Below are positions 8,109 to 16,555 of a DNA stretch of 64,000 nt, piece by piece. How positions within the stretch are numbered: position 1 is the stretch's first letter; every line of letters begins with the position of its first letter. The position numbers and the translations under genes were made by a program. The notes beneath the pieces are model-generated. The model had not been told where the DNA came from. It saw only the letters and a list, made by a program, of their open reading frames with translations, and ran no database searches. Source of the DNA: Thermoanaerobaculia bacterium (GTDB lineage Bacteria; Acidobacteriota; Thermoanaerobaculia; Multivoradales; Multivoraceae); contig JAJEBV010000048.1 in NCBI GenBank assembly GCA_022822365.1, positions 1-64,000 of the forward strand, read 5' to 3'.

Positions 8109-9010
8109 CGGAGGACGAGGCAGGGGGGCCGCCGTTCGCGATCGAGCGGGTCAGCGTCATCATCCCCTGCCTGAACGCCGCCGCGACCCTCGGCGCGCAG
8201 CTCGAAGCGCTCGGCCGGCAGACCTGGCAGGGCGACGTCGAGGTTCTGGTGGGCGATAACGGTTCGACCGATGGGTCTGTCGAACTCGCCGAGTCGTTCC
8301 GCAACCGGCTCCCCGGACTTCGCATCCTGAGCGCTTCGGACCGCGGCGGCCCCGCTCATGCGAAGAACATCGCGGCCGCGGCAGCGATGGGCGAGGCGCT
8401 CCTGTTCTGCGACGCGGACGACGAAGTCGCCGAGGGTTGGATCGACGGTCTGGTCCAGGAGCTGAGGAGCCACGAAGCCGCGGCGAGCCGGCACGAGATC
8501 GAGCGACTGAACAGCGAGCATGCGCGCCGTCTGCACGGCGACGCGGCGCAGCAGCACGGCCTGCCCGGCTACACGAACCCGCCCTTCCTCGACCACGCCG
8601 GCGGCTGCGGCCTCGGTGTCCGGCGCCACGTCTTCGAAGAGCTGGGCGGTTTCGACGAGGAGTACGTCGCGCTGGAGGACACCGACTTCTGCTGGCGCCT
8701 GCAGCTCGCCGGCCACCGCCTCGTCTTCGCTCCCGAGGCGGTCGTCCACGTGCGGTTCCCGGCGACCCTCCGAGGCGCCTTCCGGCAGGCGGCGCGCTAC
8801 GGGCGCTACAACGTCTACATCTACACGCGGTACCGGTCGCGCGGCATGCCGCGGCTGCCGGCGCTGCCGGGCCTGCTGCGACTCGCGTCGCTGCTGCTGC
8901 GCAGTCCGCAGCTTCTGTCGAAGTCGGCGCGCGGCCGGTGGATCTGGCTCGCCGGCTGGCGTCTGGGGCGGCTCGGGGGCTGCCTCCGCTACCGTACGAC
9001 CGCGTTCTAG
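8105..9010 (+). CDS. Family 2 glycosyltransferase
   Basis: A 301-residue inverting GT-A glycosyltransferase (GT2). The nucleotide-binding start VSVIIPCLNAAATL, a DGS turn (NGSTDGSVELAE) and the metal-binding DxD segment (FCDADDE) are clear; later TDFCWRLQLAGHRLVF fits the acceptor-side motif of GT2 rhamnosyl- and related transferases. It begins at a GTG at 8105 that overlaps the stop of the phosphatase-fold gene (GTGA), implying translational coupling. A basic C-terminus with a run of hydrophobic residues probably docks it at the inner membrane. It likely adds one sugar to the lipid-linked glycan moved by the flippase encoded next. Confidence 0.85.
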   Translation: MTEDEAGGPPFAIERVSVIIPCLNAAATLGAQLEALGRQTWQGDVEVLVGDNGSTDGSVELAESFRNRLPGLRILSASDRGGPAHAKNIAAAAAMGEALLFCDADDEVAEGWIDGLVQELRSHEAAASRHEIERLNSEHARRLHGDAAQQHGLPGYTNPPFLDHAGGCGLGVRRHVFEELGGFDEEYVALEDTDFCWRLQLAGHRLVFAPEAVVHVRFPATLRGAFRQAARYGRYNVYIYTRYRSRGMPRLPALPGLLRLASLLLRSPQLLSKSARGRWIWLAGWRLGRLGGCLRYRTTAF

Positions 9011-9013
9011 CCC

Positions 9014-10480
9014 GTGGAACCCACTTCGCATCAAGACCCGGTCGCGGCGGAAGCCAAGCAGCGGCTGCTGTATTCCTCGATCAGCGCCTACGGCTCGATG
9101 TTCGTGCGGCTGCTGCTCGCCTTCGCCGCCCGTGCTCTCCTGGCCCGGCTGATCCTGCCGGACGTCCACGGACTCTTCGCGCTCGCCCTGCAATTCGTCG
9201 TCATGGCCTCGGCGATCCGCGACGTGGGCCTGACGCACCACCTGATGCGCGACCCGCGCGAGTCCTACGGCACCGTCCTGGCCTGGAGCGTCGGCGTCGG
9301 CAGCGCCATGGCCGTCCTCCTGGTCGCTCTCGCGAACGTCTTTTCCTACCTGAACACGGACCTGCCCGGCGTACTGCGGGCGATGGCGATATGGATCGTC
9401 ATCGACGCCGTCATCATGGTCTACCGCACCTTCTTCGAGCGGCGGCTTCGGATCCGTGAGATCGCCGGCTTCGAGATTCTGCGCAGCCTGGTGTACGGCC
9501 TGATCGCGGTAGGCCTCGCCCATCTCGGCGCCGGCGTCTGGGCTTTCGTCGGCGGCGAGCTACTCGCCTCCGCTCTCTTCGCGCTCCTGTTGTTGTGGCG
9601 CGCGCGCGGCCAGGTGCCGCTGGCAGTCGACTGGCAGAGACTCCCCAACCTGATCAGAGCGAGCCGCTACCTGTTCGTCGTGTGGGCCGCGAGCCAGGTC
9701 TTCCACCGCGTCGACATCTACTTCATCGAGATCTTCTCAACCACGACCTCCGTCGGCTACTACGAAGCGGCCTACTACTTCGCCTTCCTCGTCGCGCTGA
9801 CCGTGACCCCGAGGCCGCTGCTGCCGGCCCTGGTCGAGTTCCGCGAGAACGCCGCGGAGTTCGCGGAAACGCTGCGTCTGGGCACCCTCGCCTTCCTCGC
9901 CGGAATCGTCGTCTCGGCCTACTTCCTGTTCTTCAATGCCGAGAAGGCGGTCGAACTCGTGCTCGGTCCCGAGTGGGCCGGCACGGTTCCCTTGCTGCGC
10001 GTTCTCTGTCTCGTACCGCTCGTGGACGTCTTCACCACCACCGGCGGCGAAGCGCTCAAGGTGCAGAACCGGGACCGCCTGTGGCTGACGACCGTCGTGC
10101 TGAACATGCTCGCGATCGTCGGCTTCGGCTTCCTCTTTACGTACCTCTGGGGCCCCATCGGCATGGCCTGGGCGAACTTCCTGCGCGTCGGCAGCCTGTT
10201 GATGTTCTTCAAGGTGCTCGGCATCTTCGCGGGCCGGCGGCGGCGGCTGGTAGGCAGCCTGACCCAGGTCTACCTGCTGCCGTTGCCCTTCTTCCTGGCC
10301 GCGGCGGCGCTGCTGCCGGCGGGAGGCTGGGGTCGGTTGTTCGCAAGCGTCGCGGCGGCGGCGCTCGGCGGCGGTCTGCTGGCGCTTCGCTTCCTGCCCG
10401 ACTACCTTCGGTTCTTCCGGCGAAGTCAGACGGCGCCGGCCGGCATGGCCGGTGAACCGGGCAACGGAACACCTTCGTGA
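9014..10480 (+). CDS. Wzx-like polysaccharide flippase (MOP superfamily)
   Basis: A 488-residue integral membrane protein with about twelve to fourteen hydrophobic helices, matching the polysaccharide biosynthesis/flippase family of the MOP superfamily. The N-terminus (SSISAYGSMFVRLLLAFAA) and the central GYYEAAYYFAFLVALTVTP segment are typical. It would turn undecaprenyl-linked oligosaccharide to the periplasmic face. The start is a GTG 3 bp after the GT2 stop, and the end overlaps the next gene by GTGA, so the gene sits in a tightly coupled set. No Wzy polymerase is recognised nearby; the membrane protein encoded next could carry out a periplasmic step. Confidence 0.85.
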   Translation: MEPTSHQDPVAAEAKQRLLYSSISAYGSMFVRLLLAFAARALLARLILPDVHGLFALALQFVVMASAIRDVGLTHHLMRDPRESYGTVLAWSVGVGSAMAVLLVALANVFSYLNTDLPGVLRAMAIWIVIDAVIMVYRTFFERRLRIREIAGFEILRSLVYGLIAVGLAHLGAGVWAFVGGELLASALFALLLLWRARGQVPLAVDWQRLPNLIRASRYLFVVWAASQVFHRVDIYFIEIFSTTTSVGYYEAAYYFAFLVALTVTPRPLLPALVEFRENAAEFAETLRLGTLAFLAGIVVSAYFLFFNAEKAVELVLGPEWAGTVPLLRVLCLVPLVDVFTTTGGEALKVQNRDRLWLTTVVLNMLAIVGFGFLFTYLWGPIGMAWANFLRVGSLLMFFKVLGIFAGRRRRLVGSLTQVYLLPLPFFLAAAALLPAGGWGRLFASVAAAALGGGLLALRFLPDYLRFFRRSQTAPAGMAGEPGNGTPS

Positions 10481-12027
10481 CGGACCGCCGGAAGCTGCGA
10501 CTCCTCGGTGCGTCCGTGGCGGCGCTGCCGTTGCTGACTCTGCTGTTCCTTCCGATCCGCACGATCGACGACGCGTTCATCACGTTCCGCTACGCCCGCA
10601 ACCTCGCCCACGGCGACGGCCTCGTCTTCAACCTCGGCGAGCGGGTGGAAGGAGTCACGAGCCTGTCGTGGACGCTGCTGCTCGCGGCGGTGGAGACGCT
10701 CCGCCTGCCGGTCGAGCCGGCGGCGTTCGCGCTCGGCGTGGCCTTCGCGCTGCTGGCGCTGCGCGAGTCGCACCTCCTCGGCCGCGCCCTCGGCGCCTCC
10801 GCCGGCGCCTGCCTCGCCGCGGTCGCGCTGGTGGCGGTCCACGGCCGCTTCTGGTTGGTCGCCGGCAACGGGCTGGAGGGCGGGCTGTTCGCGTACCTGG
10901 TCGTCCTCGTTGCGCGCAAGACCGTCGAGGGCGCCGACGGCCGGCTGATCGGAGTCCTCCTGGGGCTGCTGTTCATGACCCGGCCGGAGAGTCTGCTCAT
11001 CACACCGGTCGTCCTCGGCTACCAGGCGCTCGCTAACGGCGGCGCCGAGAGGGCCGGCGCCCGCCGCCGAGCCGCCCTGACCGCGGCGGCGGCATTGGCC
11101 GTTGTCGGAGCGGTCACGCTCTGGCGACTCGCCTGTTACGGCGCTCCGCTTCCGAACTCGCTGGCCGCCAAGTCCGCGCTCTCGGCCGGGCTGGACACAC
11201 TGCTGGCGAACCTCGGCCCGGGCCTCCTGTACGCCGTCCGCTTCGAGATCGCGCACGCGCCGCTGATCCTCGGCGCCGCGATCGCCCTCATCCTCGCTCC
11301 GAAGGCGAAGGCCCTGTGGTTCTGCCTGCTCGTGGTAGCCGCGGAGCTGCCGGCCGTCCTCGTCAACGGCGGCGACTGGATGCCTCACTACCGCCTGCTG
11401 ACCGTGTTCGCGCCGGTCCTGGCGGCTCTGCTGGCGGTCTGCCTCTCGCGGTCTTTCGAGGACTGGGACACGCCAGGCTCCGCGAGACGACGCTCAGCCT
11501 GGGTGCTCGGCCTGCTCACCGCGAGCGCCGTCTTCATGCTCAGCCGCAGCCCCTGGGAGGCCACGCCGGGCCCCCGCTTCACCCTTCACCCGATCACGAG
11601 CTGCTACCAGTTCATGGCGACGCGGCTCAAACCCCATCTCGCCACCGACGACATCGCCGCCGCCGAGGCGGTCGGACTGTTCGGCTGGATCCTCGACGAG
11701 ACGACGATCCACGATCCCCTCGGCCTGACCTCCCACCACCACGCCCGCCACGGCGAGTACCACCTGAACTGGGGCAAGACGGACTACGACCACCTCCACC
11801 AGGTCCGCCCCGCCGTCCTCGTGCTCCACGAGGGCTCGGTAGTGACCCCCGAGAAGATCGACCACGGCGCCGGCGGCCGCTTCGCCCGCGACTACTCCGC
11901 CTGGTTCGTCAGTCCACCGCCGCCCTGCGCGCCGTACCGGCTGATCGTCTACATCGACAACGATCGGCTCGACCGGCTGCGCCCGGCGCTAGGCGGCCTG
12001 GAAGTCGAACCGCTGGCAGTCGAATAG
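10477..12027 (+). CDS. Polytopic membrane protein, GT-C-type glycosyltransferase-like
   Basis: A 516-residue protein with about ten transmembrane segments in the first 350 residues and a soluble C-terminal part. Near the N-terminus it carries a DDAFITFRYARNLAHGDGLV segment followed by GERVEGVTSLSW, the pattern of GT-C fold lipid-linked sugar transferases such as mycobacterial arabinofuranosyltransferase AftB; the DD pair after the first helix would be the catalytic site. Such enzymes act on the periplasmic face with polyprenyl-phosphate sugars. The GTG start overlaps the flippase stop. It is the last gene of the set. The assignment is by motif and topology; the sugar is unknown. Confidence 0.65.
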   Translation: MTDRRKLRLLGASVAALPLLTLLFLPIRTIDDAFITFRYARNLAHGDGLVFNLGERVEGVTSLSWTLLLAAVETLRLPVEPAAFALGVAFALLALRESHLLGRALGASAGACLAAVALVAVHGRFWLVAGNGLEGGLFAYLVVLVARKTVEGADGRLIGVLLGLLFMTRPESLLITPVVLGYQALANGGAERAGARRRAALTAAAALAVVGAVTLWRLACYGAPLPNSLAAKSALSAGLDTLLANLGPGLLYAVRFEIAHAPLILGAAIALILAPKAKALWFCLLVVAAELPAVLVNGGDWMPHYRLLTVFAPVLAALLAVCLSRSFEDWDTPGSARRRSAWVLGLLTASAVFMLSRSPWEATPGPRFTLHPITSCYQFMATRLKPHLATDDIAAAEAVGLFGWILDETTIHDPLGLTSHHHARHGEYHLNWGKTDYDHLHQVRPAVLVLHEGSVVTPEKIDHGAGGRFARDYSAWFVSPPPPCAPYRLIVYIDNDRLDRLRPALGGLEVEPLAVE

Positions 12028-12037
12028 ACATGTCTTC

Positions 12038-12094
12038 TTATACCGAGTTTAGGGATTTTACCCTCTGAAGATAAACTGCCTAATCTCGGTATAA
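12038..12094. promoter_or_regulatory. AT-rich palindrome (16 bp arms) upstream of the ATPase gene
   Basis: Arms at 12038-12053 (TTATACCGAGTTTAGG) and 12079-12094 are inverted copies with a single mismatch, separated by 25 bp. Inside the spacer, AGGG/CCCT (12051-12054 / 12061-12064) can form a small second stem. The site is strikingly AT-rich for this sequence, ends 11 bp before the ATG of the ATPase, and its right arm contains a TATAAA hexamer. It begins 11 bp after the stop of the upstream gene. It could be an operator bound by the ATPase's own winged-helix domain, a terminator of the glycan operon, or an element end. Confidence 0.6.
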
Positions 12095-12095
12095 A
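12090..12095 (+). promoter_or_regulatory. Putative -10 element of the ATPase gene
   Basis: TATAAA ends 10 nt before the ATG at 12106, so transcription would begin at or near the start codon. It overlaps the right arm of the palindrome, so a protein bound there would block transcription. Confidence 0.4.
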
Positions 12096-12105
12096 CTTGC
12101 TCGTC

Positions 12106-13290
12106 ATGGATCGTCTCGACAACCCGTTCGCTCCGGGCGCCGGCACGCAGCCGCCCGAGCTCGCCGGACGAGACGACATCCTGGACGCACTCGAGATCGC
12201 CGCACTGAAGTGCCAGCGGGGCGGCCCCACGCGATGTATCGGGCTCCTCGGCCTTCGAGGCGTCGGCAAGACCGTCGTGCTCGGCCGCGTGCGCGACGAC
12301 GTCGAGAAGCGCGGGCTGCTGACAGCGATGATCGAGGCGTCCGAGGCGCGCTCCCTGCCATCGTTGCTGGCGCCCGAGCTTCGTCGGGTTCTCCTGGAGC
12401 TCTCCGGTAGGCGGCGGCGCCGGGCGGCCGCTCGACGGGCGATGAGAGCCCTCGCCGGTTTCGTCTCCGCCCTGAAGGTCCGCTTCGACGATCTGGAGTT
12501 CGGCCTCGACGTGACGCCCGAGTTGGGATTGGCCGACAGCGGGGATCTGGAGTTCGACCTCACGGCGCTCCTGGAGGCGGTCGGCGAAGCCGCCCGCCAA
12601 GCGGAAACGGCGTTGATCCTGATCGTGGACGAACTGCAGTACGCGCGGGCGCCCGAACTGGGCGCCCTCGTCGCCGCGTTTCACCGCGCCGCGCAACGGG
12701 GCTGGCCCGTCATGCTGGCCGTCGCCGGCCTGCCGCAGCTTCGAGGCCGACTCGGAAAGGCCCGGTCCTACGCGGAGAGACTCTTCGAGTTCCGGGAACT
12801 GGGCGCGCTCGATGCCGAGGCGGCGCGAGCGGCGGTTCGTCAACCGCTGAGGAAGCGGGAGGCGGATATCGAAGACGAGGCGCTCGAGAGCATCGTCGAC
12901 CGAACTCGGGCCTACCCGTACTTCTTGCAGGAGTGGGGACTGCATGCCTGGAACGTCGCACCGCTTTCGCCCATCCGGCTACGGGACGTCCGAGCCGCGG
13001 AGGAGCATGCGACCGCCTCGCTCGACCAGGGCTTCTTCCGCGTACGCTACGACCGTCTGACCCCTGCCGAGAAGCGCTACATGCGGGCCATGGCTGAGCT
13101 CGGCCCCGGACCTCACCGGTCCGGCGACATTGCTTCGATCCTGAATCGACAGGTCACGTCCCTCGGCCCCATGCGGTCCAAACTGATCGGAAAAGGCATG
13201 ATCTGGAGCCCCAGTCACGGGGACACCGCCTTCACCGTGCCGTCGTTCGACCGGTTCATGAAGCGAATGATGCCCGACGGCGACTGGTAG
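12106..13290 (+). CDS. AAA+/STAND-type ATPase with C-terminal winged-helix-like region
   Basis: A 394-residue P-loop ATPase. Walker A is GLRGVGKT (49-56), Walker B is LILIVDELQYA with D175-E176. The layout resembles Orc1/Cdc6-like or archaeal-type ATPases: a leading FAPG...ELAGRDDILDALE lead-in, an ATPase core, and a C-terminal segment (about 325-390) with the look of a winged helix (SGDIASILNRQVTSLGPMRSKL). The ATG at 12106 is preferred; a TTG three codons earlier is possible. It stands alone, between a glycan set and a convergent methyltransferase, directly after a 57 bp palindrome. Function is unknown; nucleotide-dependent switching with DNA contact is a reasonable guess. Confidence 0.75.
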   Translation: MDRLDNPFAPGAGTQPPELAGRDDILDALEIAALKCQRGGPTRCIGLLGLRGVGKTVVLGRVRDDVEKRGLLTAMIEASEARSLPSLLAPELRRVLLELSGRRRRRAAARRAMRALAGFVSALKVRFDDLEFGLDVTPELGLADSGDLEFDLTALLEAVGEAARQAETALILIVDELQYARAPELGALVAAFHRAAQRGWPVMLAVAGLPQLRGRLGKARSYAERLFEFRELGALDAEAARAAVRQPLRKREADIEDEALESIVDRTRAYPYFLQEWGLHAWNVAPLSPIRLRDVRAAEEHATASLDQGFFRVRYDRLTPAEKRYMRAMAELGPGPHRSGDIASILNRQVTSLGPMRSKLIGKGMIWSPSHGDTAFTVPSFDRFMKRMMPDGDW

Positions 13291-13320
13291 CGACCGGGGC
13301 CGCGGCGTCCCTGGACGCGT

Positions 13321-14262
13321 TCAGCCCGAGGGCAGCCCGCGGCGAAGCCAGATCGAGCCGAAGTGGGTGTCGTAGTCCTCGACCTCGACCGGGCGGTAGC
13401 CGGGGATCGTCCGCTCCAGGAAGGGCTCGTCGAAGTGGCGGATCATCGGCGCTGCGAGCTCGATCTCGAACTCCCGGTTGAAGCTCAGGAAGGCCTGCAG
13501 GACCATCGCCTCGGTGCGGTAGAGCGGCCACTTGGCGCGGAAGATGTACTGCTCGGCCGGGTACGGCGTGTTGTAAGGGAAGTGGATGTCGTGGACATGG
13601 ACCACGACGCCAGGCCGCAGCCGCGGCAGCACCTCGAGGAACAGGAACGCGACGTCTCCGCCGAGCTTCAGCACGTGGGTCGAGTCGATGAAAAGGACGT
13701 CGCCCCGACCGAGGCTCTCGAAGATCCCGAGGTCCGTGGCCTCGACCTTGGACACAACCGCCTTAACGGCCGGCTCCTCCAACTCCGCCAGCCGACCCGT
13801 AGGGAACGGATCGACGCAGGTCATTTCGCACGGCCGGCCGTCGCGCACATTCGCCACCGCTGCAAGCCAGGCGTAGTAGGTCGACAGCCCCGATCCGATC
13901 TCGACGTAGCGCGCCGGCCGCAGGTCCCGCACCATCAGGTAGGTCGTCAGCGCGTCGATCACCGGGAAGCCGGGGCCGTAGCCCAGGGCCTTGATCTCGC
14001 TGTAAGGCGGCAACGCCTCGAACGCGCTGCCGTAGGAGTCCATCAGGCCCGAAAGGAGCGACTTCATCGCCTCCAGGTCATAGGGAACACCGACCAGTTC
14101 GCTCGGCCGGTCCCACGACTCGCGGGACGCCGCGACCTCCGCCAGCACCGGCAGCGGCGAGTAGAAGTCGGCCGTCCGCGCCACGTTCCACCCCAGTCGC
14201 CGCAAACCAGCGAACAGGGCGGCGTGCAGCCGCCGGTAGATCGTTCTCAGGACCTTGACCAT
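13321..14262 (-). CDS. Class I SAM-dependent methyltransferase
   Basis: A 313-residue protein with a class I methyltransferase core. The SAM-binding motif I is ARYVEIGSGLSTYYAWLAA, followed by the acidic end of strand 2 (CVDPFP), and the core continues through DVLFIDSTHVLK and VVVHVHDIHFPY, resembling the Methyltransf_24/FkbM-like proteins often found in glycan and natural product loci. The ATG at 14262 is chosen because a TATCGT hexamer lies 9 nt before it; a longer reading from 14313 adds a poorly conserved extension. It ends 30 bp from the convergent ATPase gene. Substrate unknown; sugar or phenolic O-methylation is possible given the glycan genes nearby. Confidence 0.75.
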   Translation of the reverse strand: MVKVLRTIYRRLHAALFAGLRRLGWNVARTADFYSPLPVLAEVAASRESWDRPSELVGVPYDLEAMKSLLSGLMDSYGSAFEALPPYSEIKALGYGPGFPVIDALTTYLMVRDLRPARYVEIGSGLSTYYAWLAAVANVRDGRPCEMTCVDPFPTGRLAELEEPAVKAVVSKVEATDLGIFESLGRGDVLFIDSTHVLKLGGDVAFLFLEVLPRLRPGVVVHVHDIHFPYNTPYPAEQYIFRAKWPLYRTEAMVLQAFLSFNREFEIELAAPMIRHFDEPFLERTIPGYRPVEVEDYDTHFGSIWLRRGLPSG

Positions 14263-14271
14263 CGAATGCCG

Positions 14272-14277
14272 ACGATA
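14272..14277 (-). promoter_or_regulatory. Putative -10 element of the methyltransferase gene
   Basis: Minus-strand TATCGT ends 9 nt before the ATG at 14262, with no Shine-Dalgarno between, as expected for a leaderless transcript. This supports the shorter start. Confidence 0.35.
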
Positions 14278-14334
14278 GCCCGACGTCCAGCCCGCGGGGA
14301 GTCCGGACTGCACCGCAGGCGGGCTCCAGCGCCG

Positions 14335-16230
14335 CTAGCGCCGCTGGAGTCGGAAGCCGACGACGATCGTACGCCCCGGCGTGACGAAACCGGGGACCTC
14401 GAAGTAGTCCTCGTCGAGAGCGTTCTCGATGCGGACGAAGGGCTCGAAAAGCGACCAGCCATAGCTGAGGTGGAGGTCGACCTTCGTGTAGTCGTCCATG
14501 ACCGCCCCGTCCGAGTCGATGCGGTCGGACACGAAGGCCGCCATGACGGCCGCCGTGAAGCGCTCCGTCGGCTGCAACTGCGCGACCGCGGTCGTGCGGT
14601 TCTTCGGCCGCCGGGCCAGCGGATTGCCCGTCGCCTCGTCTTCGGTCCGGTTCCAGGTATGCGAGAACTCGAGACTCGTGCTGATGTCCGGGTGGTAGCG
14701 CAGAGTGAACTCCGCGCCGCTCGAACTCGCCCGGGCGACGTTGCCGAAGGTGAAGCTGGTCAGGTCGAACTCGATCAGTTGATCGAAGTCGATGTCGAAC
14801 CAGGTCAGGTCGAGCGTCACGTCCGAATCGCCCAGCCGCTGCTGCACGCCGAGGTCGAAGCCTTCGGTGGTTTCCGGCAACAGGCTCGGATCGCCCGAGA
14901 ACGGGAAGTAGAGCTCGTTGAAGTTCGGCGCCCTGAACGCCGTGCCGTAGCTGCCGTGGACGCGGCCGCGGCCGTCGCTCCAGCCGCCCGACACGGTGAC
15001 CCGGTGACTCGTCTCGGACCCGAACGTCGAGTGCTCATCGCCACGCAGCGCGGCGGTCACGTGAATGTCGTCCGTGATCGACCACTGGTCCTGCACGAAC
15101 CACGAATCCAGGTCGGCCTCCTCGTCGAACGTGCCGACGCTCGCCCCACGGCGGTTCTCCGTCCCGAACCCCAGGTTCAGCACGTTGTCCACGCCCAGCG
15201 TGATGTCGGACTGCAGGTCGATCTGCCGGATCCCGGAACGGATCTCGTAGTTGTTCCAGATGGTGTCAGGGTCGGTCCCGAGCAGGGCGGCGTCGGTTCG
15301 GCCGACGCGCACGGTCTGGCGCCAGAACGAGCCCAGGTCCTTCTCCACCGTCAGGGAAACCGTGTCCTCGTCCTGGGCGGCCATCGCGTTCAGATCCTCG
15401 AGGCCGAAACCGTCCACCGCGGTATCGCCGCGGTAGGAACGAAACCGCAGATCGATCCGGCCGTCGCCCGCGAAAGCGGCGCCGAGACGGCTGCTCCAGG
15501 TGCGGTTCTCGTACGGATCGTCTTCGACCGCGCCGCCCTCGATCGCGCGGTGGGATACGCCGTCCGTGCTCAGGTCGGTCGCCGAAACGCTGACGTCCCA
15601 GCGGTCGGTCGCGCCCAGGAAACCCAGATCGAATCGACGGTGGTCGTGGGTCCCGGCTTCACCGGTCCCGCCCAGCCGCCACCTCTCCATGCCGCGTCCG
15701 GTCGTGATGCTGATCACCCCGGTCATCGCCTCCGAACCGTAGGTCGCCTGCGGCCCTCGCAGCACCTCGATGCGCTCGATGTTGGTCGCCAGCAGGTTCG
15801 CGAAGTCGACCGTGCCGCCGGTGACCGAGTTGACCCGCACGCCGTCGACGAGGACCAGGGCCTGCGCCCCGGAGCCGCCGCGCACGCGGACCGTGGCGAT
15901 CTTTCCCGGGCCTCCGGCGTGGGTCACTTCCGTGCCGGGAACCGTGCGGAGCAGGTCGAGCACGGCGACCGGGTTGCGGCGTTCGATCTCATCGGCCTCG
16001 ATCACCGTGACCGCGCTGCCGATCTCCGACGCCGGAACCTCGTAGCGGTTCGCGCTGACGACGATCTCTTCCTCGACGGCCGGGGTGTCGGCGCCGGCTT
16101 CGTCGTCCTGCCGGCTCGATCCCGGCGCCGCGAGCAGGATGGCCGCCGCGGCGCACAGCCACGGCAGGTTCGGGCGGCGTCGGGCACCGCCCCGGGGACG
16201 TGGTACGTCGGGACTTCTACTGTCGTTCAT
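14335..16230 (-). CDS. btuB: TonB-dependent vitamin B12 receptor
   Basis: A 631-residue outer membrane receptor. After a signal peptide comes a TonB-box-like EEEIVVSANRYEVP (about 53-66), the plug domain (VIEADEIERRNPVAVLDLLR; VRVRGGSGAQALVLVDGVRV; IERIEVLRGPQATYGSEA) and a 22-strand barrel ending in aromatic/basic residues. Plug sequence and size match BtuB, and the gene is preceded by a cobalamin riboswitch, which makes corrinoid uptake very likely. A strong Shine-Dalgarno (GGGGGAGG) sits 10 nt before the ATG. No btuF, btuC or btuD genes are adjacent, so the inner-membrane ABC system must be elsewhere. It diverges from the recC gene. Confidence 0.9.
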   Translation of the reverse strand: MNDSRSPDVPRPRGGARRRPNLPWLCAAAAILLAAPGSSRQDDEAGADTPAVEEEIVVSANRYEVPASEIGSAVTVIEADEIERRNPVAVLDLLRTVPGTEVTHAGGPGKIATVRVRGGSGAQALVLVDGVRVNSVTGGTVDFANLLATNIERIEVLRGPQATYGSEAMTGVISITTGRGMERWRLGGTGEAGTHDHRRFDLGFLGATDRWDVSVSATDLSTDGVSHRAIEGGAVEDDPYENRTWSSRLGAAFAGDGRIDLRFRSYRGDTAVDGFGLEDLNAMAAQDEDTVSLTVEKDLGSFWRQTVRVGRTDAALLGTDPDTIWNNYEIRSGIRQIDLQSDITLGVDNVLNLGFGTENRRGASVGTFDEEADLDSWFVQDQWSITDDIHVTAALRGDEHSTFGSETSHRVTVSGGWSDGRGRVHGSYGTAFRAPNFNELYFPFSGDPSLLPETTEGFDLGVQQRLGDSDVTLDLTWFDIDFDQLIEFDLTSFTFGNVARASSSGAEFTLRYHPDISTSLEFSHTWNRTEDEATGNPLARRPKNRTTAVAQLQPTERFTAAVMAAFVSDRIDSDGAVMDDYTKVDLHLSYGWSLFEPFVRIENALDEDYFEVPGFVTPGRTIVVGFRLQRR

Positions 16231-16299
16231 TCGGGCTTTCCTCCCCCTTCGGGATTCCTGCTCCGAGCGGCCTTCGGGCCGGCGGAGCTGTGCTTGCCT

Positions 16300-16452
16300 C
16301 TGCAGACAGCCAGGTCTCCTGACTTGCCTTCGCCCTACTGACCGGCCCTTCCCATCCCGGTTCCGGGACAGTGGTTAACGCCGGTGTTCGTCCGGTTCAC
16401 AGTCGCGGGGCGGTGGGAGAGTCTCACTCCCTTCCCTTGAACTGCCTGCGCT
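16300..16452 (-). ncRNA. Cobalamin riboswitch
   Basis: In the leader of btuB, the minus strand carries the B12 box AAGTCAGGAGACCTGGC at about 16310-16326 and, upstream, a GGGAAGGGAGTGAGACT block and the core CCCCGCGACTGTGAACC characteristic of adenosylcobalamin/hydroxocobalamin aptamers. The outer P1 stem can form between GCAGGCAG near 16442-16450 and CTGTCTGC near 16302-16309. Downstream, a GC-rich hairpin at 16260-16289 (GCTCCG/CGGAGC ends) lies just before the Shine-Dalgarno. No U-run follows it, so control is more likely at translation than by termination. High B12 should shut btuB off. Confidence 0.9.
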
Positions 16453-16543
16453 TGATGTGTGCTCAGACTCTTGCCGCGGTGATCCTCGTCACGTTGAAGA
16501 ATCGGGCTGCGAAGCGGCACCCTAGCAGCCGCGCGATGCGGCC

Positions 16544-16549
16544 TACAAT
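16544..16549 (+). promoter_or_regulatory. Putative -10 element of recC
   Basis: TACAAT ends 6 nt before the ATG at 16556 with no Shine-Dalgarno, suggesting a leaderless recBCD transcript. No clear -35 box is seen at 16-18 bp. Confidence 0.4.
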
Positions 16550-16555
16550 CACGCG

